DNA of 64,000 nt from Clostridium cibarium. Its GTDB lineage: Bacteria; Bacillota; Clostridia; Clostridiales; Clostridiaceae. The notes beneath the pieces are model-generated. The model was not told the DNA's origin, ran no database searches, and saw only the letters and a list, made by a program, of their open reading frames with translations. Made by a program: the position numbers and the translations under genes. The DNA lies in the NCBI RefSeq assembly GCF_014836335.1, contig NZ_JACSRA010000017.1, forward strand, positions 1 through 64,000, in the 5' to 3' direction. Position 1 is the first letter of the stretch; each line of letters starts with the position of its first letter. Shown piece by piece: positions 7,989-17,956 of the stretch.

Positions 7989-9983
7989 CTAATTAACAAT
8001 AAATTTTTCAACCATATCATTTAATTTGTTAGACTTATTTAAAAGAATATCTGAACTTCGTTCTAAATCATTACTACTCTTATTTAGTGATGCAATAGCA
8101 TCCATTACATCTCCTGTAGATGATGAAGTCTCTTCTGAAGATATAGCTACATCATCCAATATTTTGACAATAGCATCCTTACTATTTGCTAACTTATCAA
8201 AATCAAATTTAATATCTTGTATCTCCGGAGCTATATCCTTAACTGAATCTGATATTCCATTAAATGTTTGTAATACATTATTAACACTTCTCCTCTGAGA
8301 CTTAAATTCAAGATTCATAATTTCACTTGTTTCTACTACTCCACTGATTCTATTTCTAAGTTCACCTAAAATCTTATATATATTCCTTGAAGATAAGCTA
8401 CTTTCCTCAGCAAGAGCCCTAATTTCTTCAGCAACTAACAGCAAACCCCTTGCCCATTTCACCAGCCCTAGCAGCTTCAATAGCTGCATTTAATGCCAAA
8501 AGGTTTGTTTGCTCTGATATTTCATTAATCAAATCCGTAATTTTATTCACCTTCATTATATATTCATTAATACTTTCTATTTCTCGTAGCAAGTCTTGAA
8601 ACTTTAAATTAAAATTATCTATTTCCTTATCAAAATTCTCCATATCTTTATTTCCATATATAGCTTTAATTTTAACTTCTTCAGCCTTCAAATTAATATG
8701 ATTTACATGTTCATTTATATCGTTAACTTTTTTACTAAAGTAATTTAGTTTTTCTACTATATTTAAAAGTTTAAATGATTAATTCCCAGTTCTATCTGCT
8801 ACTCCTTCTATCGCTATAGTTATATCTTGGGTTAGATCTCTAAGTTCTGTTGAGATGCTTGACAATACATTAGCATTAATTTTAACTTCTCCTGATGTAT
8901 CCTTTACAGAATATATCATTCCTCTTATCGATTCCTTTGCTCTATTTATAGATTTGCATATATCTGCAACTTCATCTTTTCTCTTAAGATATTTACTATT
9001 GACCTCCTTAGTAAAATCGCCATCAGCCATTATATGAACATATTCTTTTGTCTTCTTAAGAGGATGTCCTATATTAATGCTTAATAATACTATTACTCCA
9101 GCTAAAACCAAGACAACAACTACTGTTACAAAAATACTGGCCATCTTCAAATCAAATAATTTTCCTAGCAGATCATTCTTATCTACAGTTAATGCTATAG
9201 AAAGCCCACTTTCCCCCACGGGAGTATATGTAACATATTTTCGAATTCCTTTATACACATATTCTTTTGATTCAGTAAATCCACTTGTCATATCTTTACC
9301 TATATTATTTAAATCTGAAAAATCTTGCCCATCTTCAGTTAAAGATATTATATTTTTATTTTCATTAACAAAACTATCATCTTCATGAGCTATATAATTA
9401 CCAAAACTATCTATTATAAAACCACTACCTGTATTCATAAATTTAATAGATTTATTTATTTCACCTAGCTTACTACTATCTTTAAATGCCACCAATATAC
9501 CAATATTCTCATTATTTTCACCCTTAATGGCCCTAGAATACGCTATTATTTTCTTTTTTAGTGCATTATCATAATACGGAGTTATGACCTGACTTTTACC
9601 AGCCATAGCTGACAAAAAATATTTTGTATTCTTTATATTTTCAATTTTTCCGCTAATAAAAACAGCTTTTCCATCTTTATCAGTAATTGCAGCATCTATA
9701 GATTTACTAATGGCTTAATTTCCTTTATTCTTTCTTCTAAAGGCACGTTACTGTTCTTTATTGTTGTATTTTCAACTAGTATATCTAAAATTTTAAATTC
9801 TTTACTAACTTCATCATTAATATTACTTGCTGCTACCTTGGCCATTTCCCTCATAATACTCAAATTACTTTCAGTTAAACTCTTAACAGCTAACCTATAT
9901 GCAGAGTTCGAAAGAAAAATGCAGCCAACAATAAAAATAGGAACTAGTATAAATAATAATTTACTTTTAATACTTTTAAACAT
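7989..9983 (-). pseudogene. Methyl-accepting chemotaxis protein, broken by two frameshifts and one stop
   Basis: Four consecutive fragments together make one chemoreceptor: N-terminal membrane helix (FKSIKSKLLFILVPIFIVGC), a periplasmic-type dCache sensor, a second helix, HAMP, and the signalling hairpin ([20 protein letters not shown]). Near 9700-9712 one base is missing, so the frame runs into a TAG. At 8779-8781 a TAA interrupts an otherwise open frame just after the HAMP region. Near 8428-8445 one extra base splits GKGFAV from [12 protein letters not shown]. Three separate lesions argue for real decay rather than one sequencing error. No intact start or ribosome site rescues the downstream parts. 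Confidence 0.85.
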
Positions 9984-10119
9984 AACTTCACCTCCACCTA
10001 TATTCCTAATTTTAAAAGTTCCTTTAAAGAAACCTATTTGTTCTAGGTTAAAAATATGTAAATTATATTTACTGTTGACATCCTAAATCTAGATAATTAT
10101 AATTAATACTAACAAATAT

Positions 10120-10345
10120 GAAAAACGATGAAGAGAAGAGTAAGTTAATACTTCATTTTCAGAGAGAAAATACATTAGCTGGAAGTATTTTTAAGTGAAT
10201 TTAACTGAAGACCACCTCTGAGTGACTTTAATAAAGTCCGTATTTATCACGTTACGATAACCTTAAGCGACCTATTTTTAGGTAATTAGAGTGGAACCAC
10301 GGATATTACTTCGTCTCTATATATTTTAGAGATGGAGTTTTTTTA
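10120..10345 (+). promoter_or_regulatory. T-box leader of thrS
   Basis: The conserved T-box GTGGAACCACGG is at 10291-10302. It is followed by a terminator stem (CTTCGTCTCTA / TAGAGATGGAG, 10309-10337) with an eight-T run. The upstream part folds as stem I; ACC within GAAGACCACC near 10211 is a plausible threonine specifier for tRNA-Thr(GGU). Uncharged tRNA-Thr should stabilise the antiterminator and raise thrS expression. Confidence 0.9.
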
Positions 10346-10388
10346 TTTACAAAATTATATTTATTACATATACGGAAGGAGTTTTAAA

Positions 10389-12320
10389 ATGATTAAAGTA
10401 ACTTTAAAAGACGGTTCAATTAAAGAATTTGAAGCTGGCGTTTCAGTGTTAGATATAGCTAAAGGAATTAGTGAAGGTCTAGCAAGAAATGCTTGCTGTG
10501 GTATTGTAAATGGTGAGGTTGTTGACCTTCGTCATACAGTAAATGAAGATGTAGAACTTAGCATATGTACATTTGATTCAGAAGAAGGCAAGAGTGCAGT
10601 ACGCCATAGTATCTCTCATGTTTTAGCTTATGCTGTAAAAAGATTATTCCCAGAAACAAAACTTGCTATAGGTCCATCAATACAAACTGGTTTCTACTAT
10701 GATTTTGATAGAGATGTAGCTTTTACTGCAGAAGACTTAACTAAATTGGAATCTGAAATGAAAAAGATAATAAAAGAAGATCCTTCAATAGAAAGATTTG
10801 AACTTCCAAGAAATGAAGCTTTAGAGTTAATGAAAGATGAGCCATATAAGGTTGAATTAATAAATGATCTTCCTGAAGGTGAAATTATTTCATTCTATAA
10901 GATGGGCGATTTTACTGATTTATGTGCCGGTCCTCATTTAATGTCAATAAAAGCAGTAAAGGCAATTAAGCTTATAAGAACTGCTGGTGCATACTGGAAG
11001 GGTAGCGAAAAAAATAAGATGCTATCAAGAATCTATGGTACTGCTTTCTTAAAGAAGAGTGACTTAAATGCTCATCTTGAAGCTTTAGAAGAAGCTAAAA
11101 AAAGAGATCACAATAAATTAGGAAGAGAATTAAAATTATTCACTACTGATGAAAACATAGGTCAAGGCCTTCCTCTTATGATGCCTAAAGGAGCTAAAAT
11201 AGTTCAATTGCTTCAAAGATGGGTTGAAGACGAAGAAGAAAAAAGAGGATATGTTTTAACAAAAACTCCATTAATGGCTAAAAGCGATTTATATAAGATT
11301 TCTGGTCACTGGGATCATTATAAAGATGGAATGTTTGTATTAGGTGATGAAGATAAAGATGATGAAGTTATGGCATTAAGACCAATGACTTGTCCTTTCC
11401 AATATACTATATACAATACTGAACAACATAGCTATAGAGATCTTCCTATAAGATATGCTGAAACTTCTACTTTATTTAGAAATGAAAATTCAGGAGAAAT
11501 GCATGGTCTTATAAGAGTTAGACAATTTACTCTTGCTGATGGACATCTTATAGTTACACCTGAGCAACTTGAAGAAGAATTCAAAGGAGTTCTTGAATTA
11601 ATCGATTATCTAATGAGTACTTTAGGTATCGCTGAAGATATAACTTACAGATTCTCTAAGTGGGATCCTAATAATACTGAAAAATACATCAATGATCCTG
11701 AAGCATGGAACCACACTCAAAATACAATGAAACAAATACTAGATCACTTAAAAATAGATTATGTTGAAGCTGATGATGAAGCTGCTTTCTATGGACCAAA
11801 ACTTGATTTACAATGCAGAAATGTTCATGGTAAGGAAGATACTCTATTTACTATACAAATAGATTTTGCCTTAGCTGAAAGATTTGATATGTCATATATA
11901 GACAAGGATGGAGAAAAGAAACGTCCATATATAATTCATAGATCTTCAATTGGATGTTACGAAAGAACTTTAGCTATGCTTATTGAAAAATATTCAGGTG
12001 CTTTTCCAACTTGGTTATCACCTGTTCAAGCAAAAGTTTTACCTATCTCAGATAAATACAATGATTATGCAGAATCTGTTGCTAAATCATTAAAAAACAA
12101 GGGTGTAAGAATTGAAGCAGATTATAGAGCTGAAAAAATTGGTTATAAGATTAGAGAAGCTAGATTAGAAAGAGTGCCTTATATCCTAGTTGTAGGCGAA
12201 AAAGAGGCTGAATCTAATACTGTATCTGTAAGAAGCAGAAAAAATGATGATGAAGGAAGTATAGACTTAGTTGAATTTGAAGCTAGAATCTTAACAGAAA
12301 TAGCTAATAAAGAAAGATAA
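10389..12320 (+). CDS. thrS: Threonine--tRNA ligase
   Basis: 643 residues, the usual length of bacterial ThrRS. Order: TGS domain (1-62), second additional/editing domain with HSISHVLAYA near 75 and the zinc-type motif CAGPHL near 185, class II catalytic core (motif 2 TSTLFRNENSGEMHGLIRVR, motif 3 GCYERTLAMLIEKY) and the C-terminal anticodon-binding domain. It charges tRNA-Thr in the cytoplasm. The longer frame from 10332 would start inside the T-box terminator; the ATG at 10389 has GGAAGGAG eight bases upstream and gives the canonical N-terminus MIKVTLKDGS. It is controlled by the T-box just upstream. Confidence 0.97.
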   Translation: MIKVTLKDGSIKEFEAGVSVLDIAKGISEGLARNACCGIVNGEVVDLRHTVNEDVELSICTFDSEEGKSAVRHSISHVLAYAVKRLFPETKLAIGPSIQTGFYYDFDRDVAFTAEDLTKLESEMKKIIKEDPSIERFELPRNEALELMKDEPYKVELINDLPEGEIISFYKMGDFTDLCAGPHLMSIKAVKAIKLIRTAGAYWKGSEKNKMLSRIYGTAFLKKSDLNAHLEALEEAKKRDHNKLGRELKLFTTDENIGQGLPLMMPKGAKIVQLLQRWVEDEEEKRGYVLTKTPLMAKSDLYKISGHWDHYKDGMFVLGDEDKDDEVMALRPMTCPFQYTIYNTEQHSYRDLPIRYAETSTLFRNENSGEMHGLIRVRQFTLADGHLIVTPEQLEEEFKGVLELIDYLMSTLGIAEDITYRFSKWDPNNTEKYINDPEAWNHTQNTMKQILDHLKIDYVEADDEAAFYGPKLDLQCRNVHGKEDTLFTIQIDFALAERFDMSYIDKDGEKKRPYIIHRSSIGCYERTLAMLIEKYSGAFPTWLSPVQAKVLPISDKYNDYAESVAKSLKNKGVRIEADYRAEKIGYKIREARLERVPYILVVGEKEAESNTVSVRSRKNDDEGSIDLVEFEARILTEIANKER

Positions 12321-12352
12321 AAAAAATGCCTCAATATTTTGAGGCATTTTTT
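12321..12352. terminator. Terminator, thrS / metY
   Basis: AAAAATGCCTCAA / TTTTGAGGCATTTTTT hairpin between convergent genes; usable on both strands. Confidence 0.8.
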
Positions 12353-12358
12353 CATTAA

Positions 12359-13624
12359 TTAAATTGCATATAATGCTTGTTCAACATCTTTTATAATATC
12401 TTCAATATTCTCAAGCCCAACTGACAATCTAACCAATCCTGGAGTTATTCCTGCTGCTACTAATTGATCATCTGATAATTGCCTATGAGTTGAGCTTGCT
12501 GGATGAAGGACACAAGTACGTATATCTGCTACATGTACTACATTAGAAGCCAATTTTAAACTATCAATAAATTTAGCTGCATTTTCACGACTACCTTTTA
12601 TAGAAAAAGATATTACCCCACTGCAACCCTTTGGCAAATACTTCTTTGCAAGTTCATTGTATCTATTATCTTTAAGCGTTGGATAATTAACGAATTCAAC
12701 CTTCTCAGATTTACTTAGATATTCTGCAACTATTTCTGCATTCCTACAATGTTTTTCTACTCTAACTGCAAGAGTTTCTAATCCTAAATTAAGCAAAAAT
12801 GCCGAATTAGCCGATGGATATGCTCCTATGTCCCTCATAAGTTGAACTCTAGCCTTAGTTATATATGCAGCTTTTCCAAATGATTCTGTATATACTAACC
12901 CATGATAAGACTCGTCTGGTTCAGTAAATTCTGGGAACTTTCCACTAGTCCAATCAAAATTACCACTATCTACAATTACCCCTCCTAGTTGCACTGCATG
13001 TCCATCCATATATTTTGTAGTAGAATGTATAACTATATCTGCCCCAAATTCAAATGGTCTACAAAGAATTGGAGTTGCAAAAGTATTATCAACTATAAGC
13101 GGTACATCATTTTTATGCGCTATTCTAGCAAATTTCTCTATGTCAAAAACTGATATGGCAGGATTTGCAATAGTTTCTCCAAATACAGCCTTAGTATTAT
13201 CTTTAAATGCTTTTTGAATTTCTTCTTCTGAAGCTTCTTGATCTACAAATGTGCATTCAATTCCTAACTTCTTTAATGTTACAGCAAAAAGATTTATGCT
13301 TCCTCCATAAATAGTCGCTGCACTTACAATATGATCTCCTGCATGGAGTATATTTAATATCCCTATCATAACAGCCGCTTGCCCTGATGTAGTGCAAAGA
13401 GCTCCTACCCCACCTTCTAAAGCAGCGATTTTTTCTTCCACAGCCCCAACTGTAGGATTTGAAATACGCGAATACATATGTCCATCAACTGATAAATCAA
13501 ATAACTTTCCTATATGCTCAGATGAGTCATATCTATATGTAGTGCTCTGATAAATTGGAAGTACATTTGTCTCTCCATTCTTAGGTTCATATCCTGCATG
13601 TAAGCATTTTGTTTCAATATTCAT
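12359..13624 (-). CDS. metY: O-acetylhomoserine sulfhydrylase (aminocarboxypropyltransferase)
   Basis: 421 residues, a PLP enzyme of the Cys/Met metabolism family. It has the N-terminus ETKCLHAGYEPKNGETNVLP typical of MetY, the phosphate-binding TTSGQAA stretch near 80, IVDNTFATP near 180, and the Schiff-base lysine in HSTTKYMDGHA near 205. The insertions around FPEFTEPDESYHGL separate MetY from shorter cystathionine lyases. Reaction: O-acetyl-L-homoserine plus sulfide gives homocysteine and acetate; methionine gamma-lyase activity cannot be excluded. AAGGAGGG precedes the ATG. It stands alone, 86 bases upstream of the cycloligase gene's 3' end. Confidence 0.88.
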   Translation of the reverse strand: MNIETKCLHAGYEPKNGETNVLPIYQSTTYRYDSSEHIGKLFDLSVDGHMYSRISNPTVGAVEEKIAALEGGVGALCTTSGQAAVMIGILNILHAGDHIVSAATIYGGSINLFAVTLKKLGIECTFVDQEASEEEIQKAFKDNTKAVFGETIANPAISVFDIEKFARIAHKNDVPLIVDNTFATPILCRPFEFGADIVIHSTTKYMDGHAVQLGGVIVDSGNFDWTSGKFPEFTEPDESYHGLVYTESFGKAAYITKARVQLMRDIGAYPSANSAFLLNLGLETLAVRVEKHCRNAEIVAEYLSKSEKVEFVNYPTLKDNRYNELAKKYLPKGCSGVISFSIKGSRENAAKFIDSLKLASNVVHVADIRTCVLHPASSTHRQLSDDQLVAAGITPGLVRLSVGLENIEDIIKDVEQALYAI

Positions 13625-13710
13625 TTTTATAGCCCTCCTTATTTATGATTAATAGAATAATTATAATACAAATATTCTACTAATTCCATGGTTTGCACAG
13701 CCTATTACTT

Positions 13711-14274
13711 TTATACAATTATTAACCCATTTTCAGTAATTATCTCATTAATCTTTATATCATGTTTCTCTTTTGGTAATTCCTTTAACACTTGAAATTG
13801 ATAGCACAATGCTAATCTATGAATAGATTCATCTATATCTGACATATACTTATCGTAATATCCACCACCATATCCTACTCTGCCGCCCCAAAGATCAAAA
13901 GCAACACCAGGTACTATTATTAAATCTAATAGATTTTTATCTATTACCGCTTCGTCCTTACCTGGTTCTAGAATTCCAAATTTATTTTTCTTTAAATCTT
14001 CTAGTGAATGAATCTCAACTGCATCCATGACTTTTTTACTTAAGTCTATCCTAGGAAGAAATATATTTTTTCCTTCCTCTAAGAACTCATTAATATATTC
14101 AGCTGTATTAATTTCACTACCAAATCCAATATAAATAAATATATTTTTAGCTTTTCTATAATAGTCACTAGACTTAAGAATATCTTTTATTTTCCTATCA
14201 AATTCTTTCTTGTCTTTTTCTTCAATTTTATCTCTTTTTAAAATAATTTCTTTTCTAATTTCCTTCTTATCCAC
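13711..14274 (-). CDS. 5-formyltetrahydrofolate cyclo-ligase
   Basis: 187 residues, normal for the 5-FTHF cyclo-ligase (YgfA/MTHFS) family. It has the N-terminal KKEIRKEIILKRD helix, the IGFGSEINTAEYI stretch and the C-terminal nucleotide/folate motif GGRVGYGGGYYDKYM. It uses ATP to convert 5-formyl-THF to 5,10-methenyl-THF and so recycles folate. A single gene on the minus strand with an ATG at 14274. Confidence 0.93.
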   Translation of the reverse strand: MDKKEIRKEIILKRDKIEEKDKKEFDRKIKDILKSSDYYRKAKNIFIYIGFGSEINTAEYINEFLEEGKNIFLPRIDLSKKVMDAVEIHSLEDLKKNKFGILEPGKDEAVIDKNLLDLIIVPGVAFDLWGGRVGYGGGYYDKYMSDIDESIHRLALCYQFQVLKELPKEKHDIKINEIITENGLIIV

Positions 14275-14388
14275 ACTCTATCCTCCCAAAATATCTAGTT
14301 TATCCCAAGTTTGCTTTAAACTGAAACGTCTATAAATATATAAGTTCCATCGCTTTTAACTATATATAATTATACTATACCAAAATAA

Positions 14389-14426
14389 AAAAACTCCTTG
14401 CAAAATTTCTTCTGCAAAGAGTTTTT
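14389..14426 (-). terminator. Terminator of the sucrose operon
   Basis: AAAAACTCTTTGCA / TGCAAGGAGTTTTT on the minus strand, directly after scrK and followed by a T run. Confidence 0.8.
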
Positions 14427-14430
14427 GCCA

Positions 14431-15369
14431 CTATTCTATATCTTTAGCATATGGCATAGAATCTATAGCTCCATAATTTGTACAAGTTATAGCTCCAACT
14501 TTATTAGCATAACTAATTATCTTCTTCCAATCTTCAAAAGTAATATCCTTTTTATCTTTACGATCTGCTACCTGCTTTAACACCGCTCCAACGAAAGAAT
14601 CCCCAGCCCCAGTAGAATCAACTTGTTTTATTTTTATAGAAGGTACTATAGCCATATCTTCTCCATCACTAATTAGCGTCCCTTCTGCCCCTAAAGTAAT
14701 AGCTACCACCTTAGCACCTATTTCATGAAGAATCTTCACACCACTTTTTAAATCTTCTTCCTTAGTTATAAGCTTAATTTCTTCATCACTTAATTTAACA
14801 AAATCCGCATCTTTAACAAAAGTTTTAGAATCATTTATAAATCCTTCTAATTTACAACTAGTAATTAATGCATCTCTATAGTTAGGATCAAAAGAAATAA
14901 ACATATCATCTCTCTTTGCATATTCTAGCAACTTGAAATAAGTATTCTTTAATTCCCCTTCTAAAAATCCTGTAGCTGATCCAAAATGAATTATATCTTC
15001 CTTATGTATCTTACTTAAATCTATACTATCAAAAGAATAATCTCCGTCGCTACCTCTATTAAATTCAAAATCCCTTTCTCCATTTTCATCAATAGCAACA
15101 AAAGCTAATGTTGTACAACCTTCCATTTTCGTCATTTCAGAATCTATATTTACCGACTCTAACATTTCGACTAAGAACTTCCCAAAAGAATCATTTCCAA
15201 CTTGACCTAAAAAAGCTGATTCTCCACCAAGCTTACAAACTGCCGCCGCAACGTTAGCTGGTGCTCCTCCTGCTTTCTTTTCAAAATTAAATCCATTCTT
15301 TAATCCCTTATTAATATCTTTACCTATAAAATCAATTAATAACTCACCAATGCAAAATACTTTATTCAT
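14431..15369 (-). CDS. scrK: Fructokinase (PfkB family)
   Basis: 312 residues of the ribokinase/PfkB sugar kinase fold. N-terminal CIGELLIDFIG with GGAPANVAAAVCKLGG is the sugar-binding signature; the C-terminal VDSTGAGDSFVGAVL holds the catalytic Asp and the anion hole. It phosphorylates the free fructose released by ScrB, giving fructose 6-phosphate for glycolysis. It overlaps the end of scrB by eight bases, showing translational coupling, and is the last gene of scrA-R-B-K. Confidence 0.92.
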   Translation of the reverse strand: MNKVFCIGELLIDFIGKDINKGLKNGFNFEKKAGGAPANVAAAVCKLGGESAFLGQVGNDSFGKFLVEMLESVNIDSEMTKMEGCTTLAFVAIDENGERDFEFNRGSDGDYSFDSIDLSKIHKEDIIHFGSATGFLEGELKNTYFKLLEYAKRDDMFISFDPNYRDALITSCKLEGFINDSKTFVKDADFVKLSDEEIKLITKEEDLKSGVKILHEIGAKVVAITLGAEGTLISDGEDMAIVPSIKIKQVDSTGAGDSFVGAVLKQVADRKDKKDITFEDWKKIISYANKVGAITCTNYGAIDSMPYAKDIE

Positions 15370-16831
15370 TATATTTTACTCCTTCTAAATTCCAAACTTT
15401 TGCTTTATGAATTTCTACACTTCCACCTTCTGATATTAATTTAACTTCAAAACTATCTTCTTTAGGATAGATTCTACTTGAAGCAACTTCTAATCCATCT
15501 TGTAAATATATTTCACAAGCAGAAGTATCCATAAACATTTGTATTTTTATGTTATCCTTAGGTAAAAGTTTAAACTTTCTTATGCCTTTATCACCTTCCA
15601 GCATATTACTTCTATCTATTATAGCAATTCCAGACTCAAAATCATACTTAAAAGACATATGCTCATCTTTTCCTAATGCAAATTTTAATTCTACCTTACT
15701 TGAATCTATTCTATTTAGATCTAACAATAATTCATAACTATTGCTTCTTATGCTATCAAATTTATACTCATTGCATTGAACATTTTGAAGATCAACTATA
15801 AGTTCTTTTCTCAGGTTTTTAAATTCTTCTATAGGTCTTTGATATAAAACTCCCTCTCTTATAGATAACTCTCTCACCATTGTTAAACAATGAATTCTTC
15901 CAAACTTTCTAGTTGGATGTCCATCCTCTTCCTCAGGAAGCCCCATCCATCCTATCATTAAATTTCTTCCATTATCATCTTTAAAACATTGAGGTGCATA
16001 AAAATCAAATCCCATATCCAGTTCTTTAAACTCACAATGATCAAAGTTAAGTGTGTCATAATTAAGGTTTCCGATTATATAACCTGATTGATATATATTT
16101 TGATTCTTAAACTCTTCCTTTTCAAGTCCTTGAGGTGAAAATACCAATATATCATTACCATCTAATTCAAAAGCACTTGGACACTCCCACATATATCCAA
16201 ACTCTTTATATTTAGTGCCTATTTCACCTTCTAATTTCCAAGACTTGAAGTCTTCAGAAGAATATAAAATTACTCTACCTTTAAGCTCCTCGTTTTGAGC
16301 TCCTATAACACAATAAAATACATCACCTTTTTTATATACCTTAGGATCTCTAAAATGCGCAGTGTATCCTTTTGGAATTTCCGGTATAACAGGTCCTAAC
16401 TTAGTGATATTTCCTTCTTTGTCACAAGTTGCTCTACACTGATATGATTCTCTATTTCCCTTATCATCCTTAACATTTCCTGTATAAAGAAGCTCTAATT
16501 TACCATCTACTACTATACCACTCCCAGAATAACAACCGTTCTTATCATACCAATCATTTGGAGCAAGCACTGCCTTCGGCATAGTAAAGTTTACAAAATC
16601 CTTAGTTTTAACTAATGCCCAATGCTTAAACTTATGTTCACATCCATAAGGGTTCCACTGAAAAAATATATAATATTCTCCATCATAATAACATAATCCA
16701 TTTGGATCATTAACTAATCCAAATGGAGCTTCAATATGGTAGTTTAATTTCCAAAGATCATTATTACTGCTATTCTTATAACTATTTACAACATCTAAAT
16801 TTATATCTTCTAAAGATTTAAACTCTCCCAT
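15362..16831 (-). CDS. scrB: Sucrose-6-phosphate hydrolase (GH32)
   Basis: 489 residues, a glycoside hydrolase family 32 invertase. The nucleophile Asp lies in LVNDPNGLCYY near 40, the transition-state motif is FRDPKVY near 160, and the acid/base Glu is in WECPSAF near 215. The C-terminal beta-sandwich starts near 350. There is no signal peptide, as expected for a cytoplasmic enzyme cleaving the sucrose 6-phosphate made by the PTS into glucose 6-phosphate and fructose. It starts with ATG 11 bases after the scrR stop, behind a GAGGTAAGAG ribosome site. Confidence 0.93.
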   Translation of the reverse strand: MGEFKSLEDINLDVVNSYKNSSNNDLWKLNYHIEAPFGLVNDPNGLCYYDGEYYIFFQWNPYGCEHKFKHWALVKTKDFVNFTMPKAVLAPNDWYDKNGCYSGSGIVVDGKLELLYTGNVKDDKGNRESYQCRATCDKEGNITKLGPVIPEIPKGYTAHFRDPKVYKKGDVFYCVIGAQNEELKGRVILYSSEDFKSWKLEGEIGTKYKEFGYMWECPSAFELDGNDILVFSPQGLEKEEFKNQNIYQSGYIIGNLNYDTLNFDHCEFKELDMGFDFYAPQCFKDDNGRNLMIGWMGLPEEEDGHPTRKFGRIHCLTMVRELSIREGVLYQRPIEEFKNLRKELIVDLQNVQCNEYKFDSIRSNSYELLLDLNRIDSSKVELKFALGKDEHMSFKYDFESGIAIIDRSNMLEGDKGIRKFKLLPKDNIKIQMFMDTSACEIYLQDGLEVASSRIYPKEDSFEVKLISEGGSVEIHKAKVWNLEGVKYNE

Positions 16832-16842
16832 CTCTTACCTCA

Positions 16843-17823
16843 CTATTCTACTTTTCTTACACTTTCTCTTTCAATTAACTCTAAATTAATATTAGTCTCA
16901 TCTTCTATTTCTTCTAATTCTATAGATGCTACTATAGAATTAGCTGCTTTTTTACCTAGCGCTTCATAATCTATATCTACAGTCGTTATAGTAGGGTGAA
17001 CTGCTAATCCTATATCATATCCACCAAAACCAGCTACCGAAAAATCTTTAGGTATTTCATATCCTTTTTCAAAGGCATACCTTATAAATCCGAGAACTAT
17101 ATTATCAGTAGCACCTATTACTGCTGTTGGGTTGTACGAAATAACCTTCTCTGCCATTTCATAAGCTTTATTGAAAGAAAAATCTGCTTGAACAAAATTT
17201 ATATTACTTTCAACATTATTGAAAGCTTCATAAAAACCTTCTTTTCTTTCTATTCCAACAGCTTTATCATCCTCAGTAACTCCTAAAAATACTATTTCCC
17301 TATGACCTTTATCTCTTATATACTCTCCCAACATTTTTCCTGCTTTTCTATCATCTATCTTAATACATCTAACTAAGCTATTTTCTTGACCAGTAAAAAT
17401 AATAGGAATTGTTATTTTATTTGCCAATGCAATATTTTCTTTAGTAATATCAAATGCCATTACTATTATTCCATCTACCCCTTGTTCATGTAGTTTTTCA
17501 ATAGATCTAATCTCTTTGGCTTTGTCCAACTCACTAGATAAAATTATTATCTGATATCCCTTTTCTTCTAACTGCATGTTAATACTCTTTAAAATTTTAC
17601 CCGCTGTAAAAGAATCTATTCTAGGAATGACAACTCCTACTAACCCACTATTCTTTGCCTTCAATCTCTTTGCAAAAAAATTAGATTTAAATCCGGTCTT
17701 CTCTACTGCTTCACTAATCTTCTTTATATTTTCATCACTTACATATCCACCATTTAAATATCTAGATACAGTGCTCTTTGATACTCCAACCATGTTTGCA
17801 ATATCTTGAATAGTAACTTTCAT
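16843..17823 (-). CDS. scrR: LacI-family sucrose operon repressor
   Basis: 326 residues. The N-terminal helix-turn-helix is MKVTIQDIANMVGVSKSTVS, followed by the YLNGGYVSDE hinge region and a periplasmic-binding-protein-like effector domain (ending TITTVDIDYEALGKKAANSI). The longer frame at 17844 is rejected because AGGAGG sits eight bases before the ATG at 17823. It lies inside the operon between scrA and scrB, so it should repress its own operon; fructose or a sucrose-derived phosphate is the likely inducer by family. TTTACGTAAA (17859-17868), just upstream of the start, is a possible operator. Confidence 0.9.
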   Translation of the reverse strand: MKVTIQDIANMVGVSKSTVSRYLNGGYVSDENIKKISEAVEKTGFKSNFFAKRLKAKNSGLVGVVIPRIDSFTAGKILKSINMQLEEKGYQIIILSSELDKAKEIRSIEKLHEQGVDGIIVMAFDITKENIALANKITIPIIFTGQENSLVRCIKIDDRKAGKMLGEYIRDKGHREIVFLGVTEDDKAVGIERKEGFYEAFNNVESNINFVQADFSFNKAYEMAEKVISYNPTAVIGATDNIVLGFIRYAFEKGYEIPKDFSVAGFGGYDIGLAVHPTITTVDIDYEALGKKAANSIVASIELEEIEDETNINLELIERESVRKVE

Positions 17824-17913
17824 AATAATCCTCCTAAACAACAAAGGAATTTACCCTTATTTACGTAAAGATATTATATCATAAGTGAAGATCAAAAATA
17901 CATGCAGATACCT

Positions 17914-17954
17914 AAATAGAGAGTTCTATAGCTATTATTAGAACTCTCTATTTT
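17914..17954 (-). terminator. Intercistronic hairpin between scrA and scrR
   Basis: 15-bp stem AAATAGAGAGTTCTA / TAGAACTCTCTATTT, three bases after the scrA stop. On the minus strand the T run is short, so it probably terminates only part of the transcripts or protects the scrA 3' end, giving more transporter than downstream enzymes. Confidence 0.6.
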
Positions 17955-17956
17955 TA

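Noticed and set aside
8026-9388. Plus-strand reading frames of 60-103 residues
   Set aside because: They mirror the chemoreceptor pseudogene on the other strand and lack ribosome sites.
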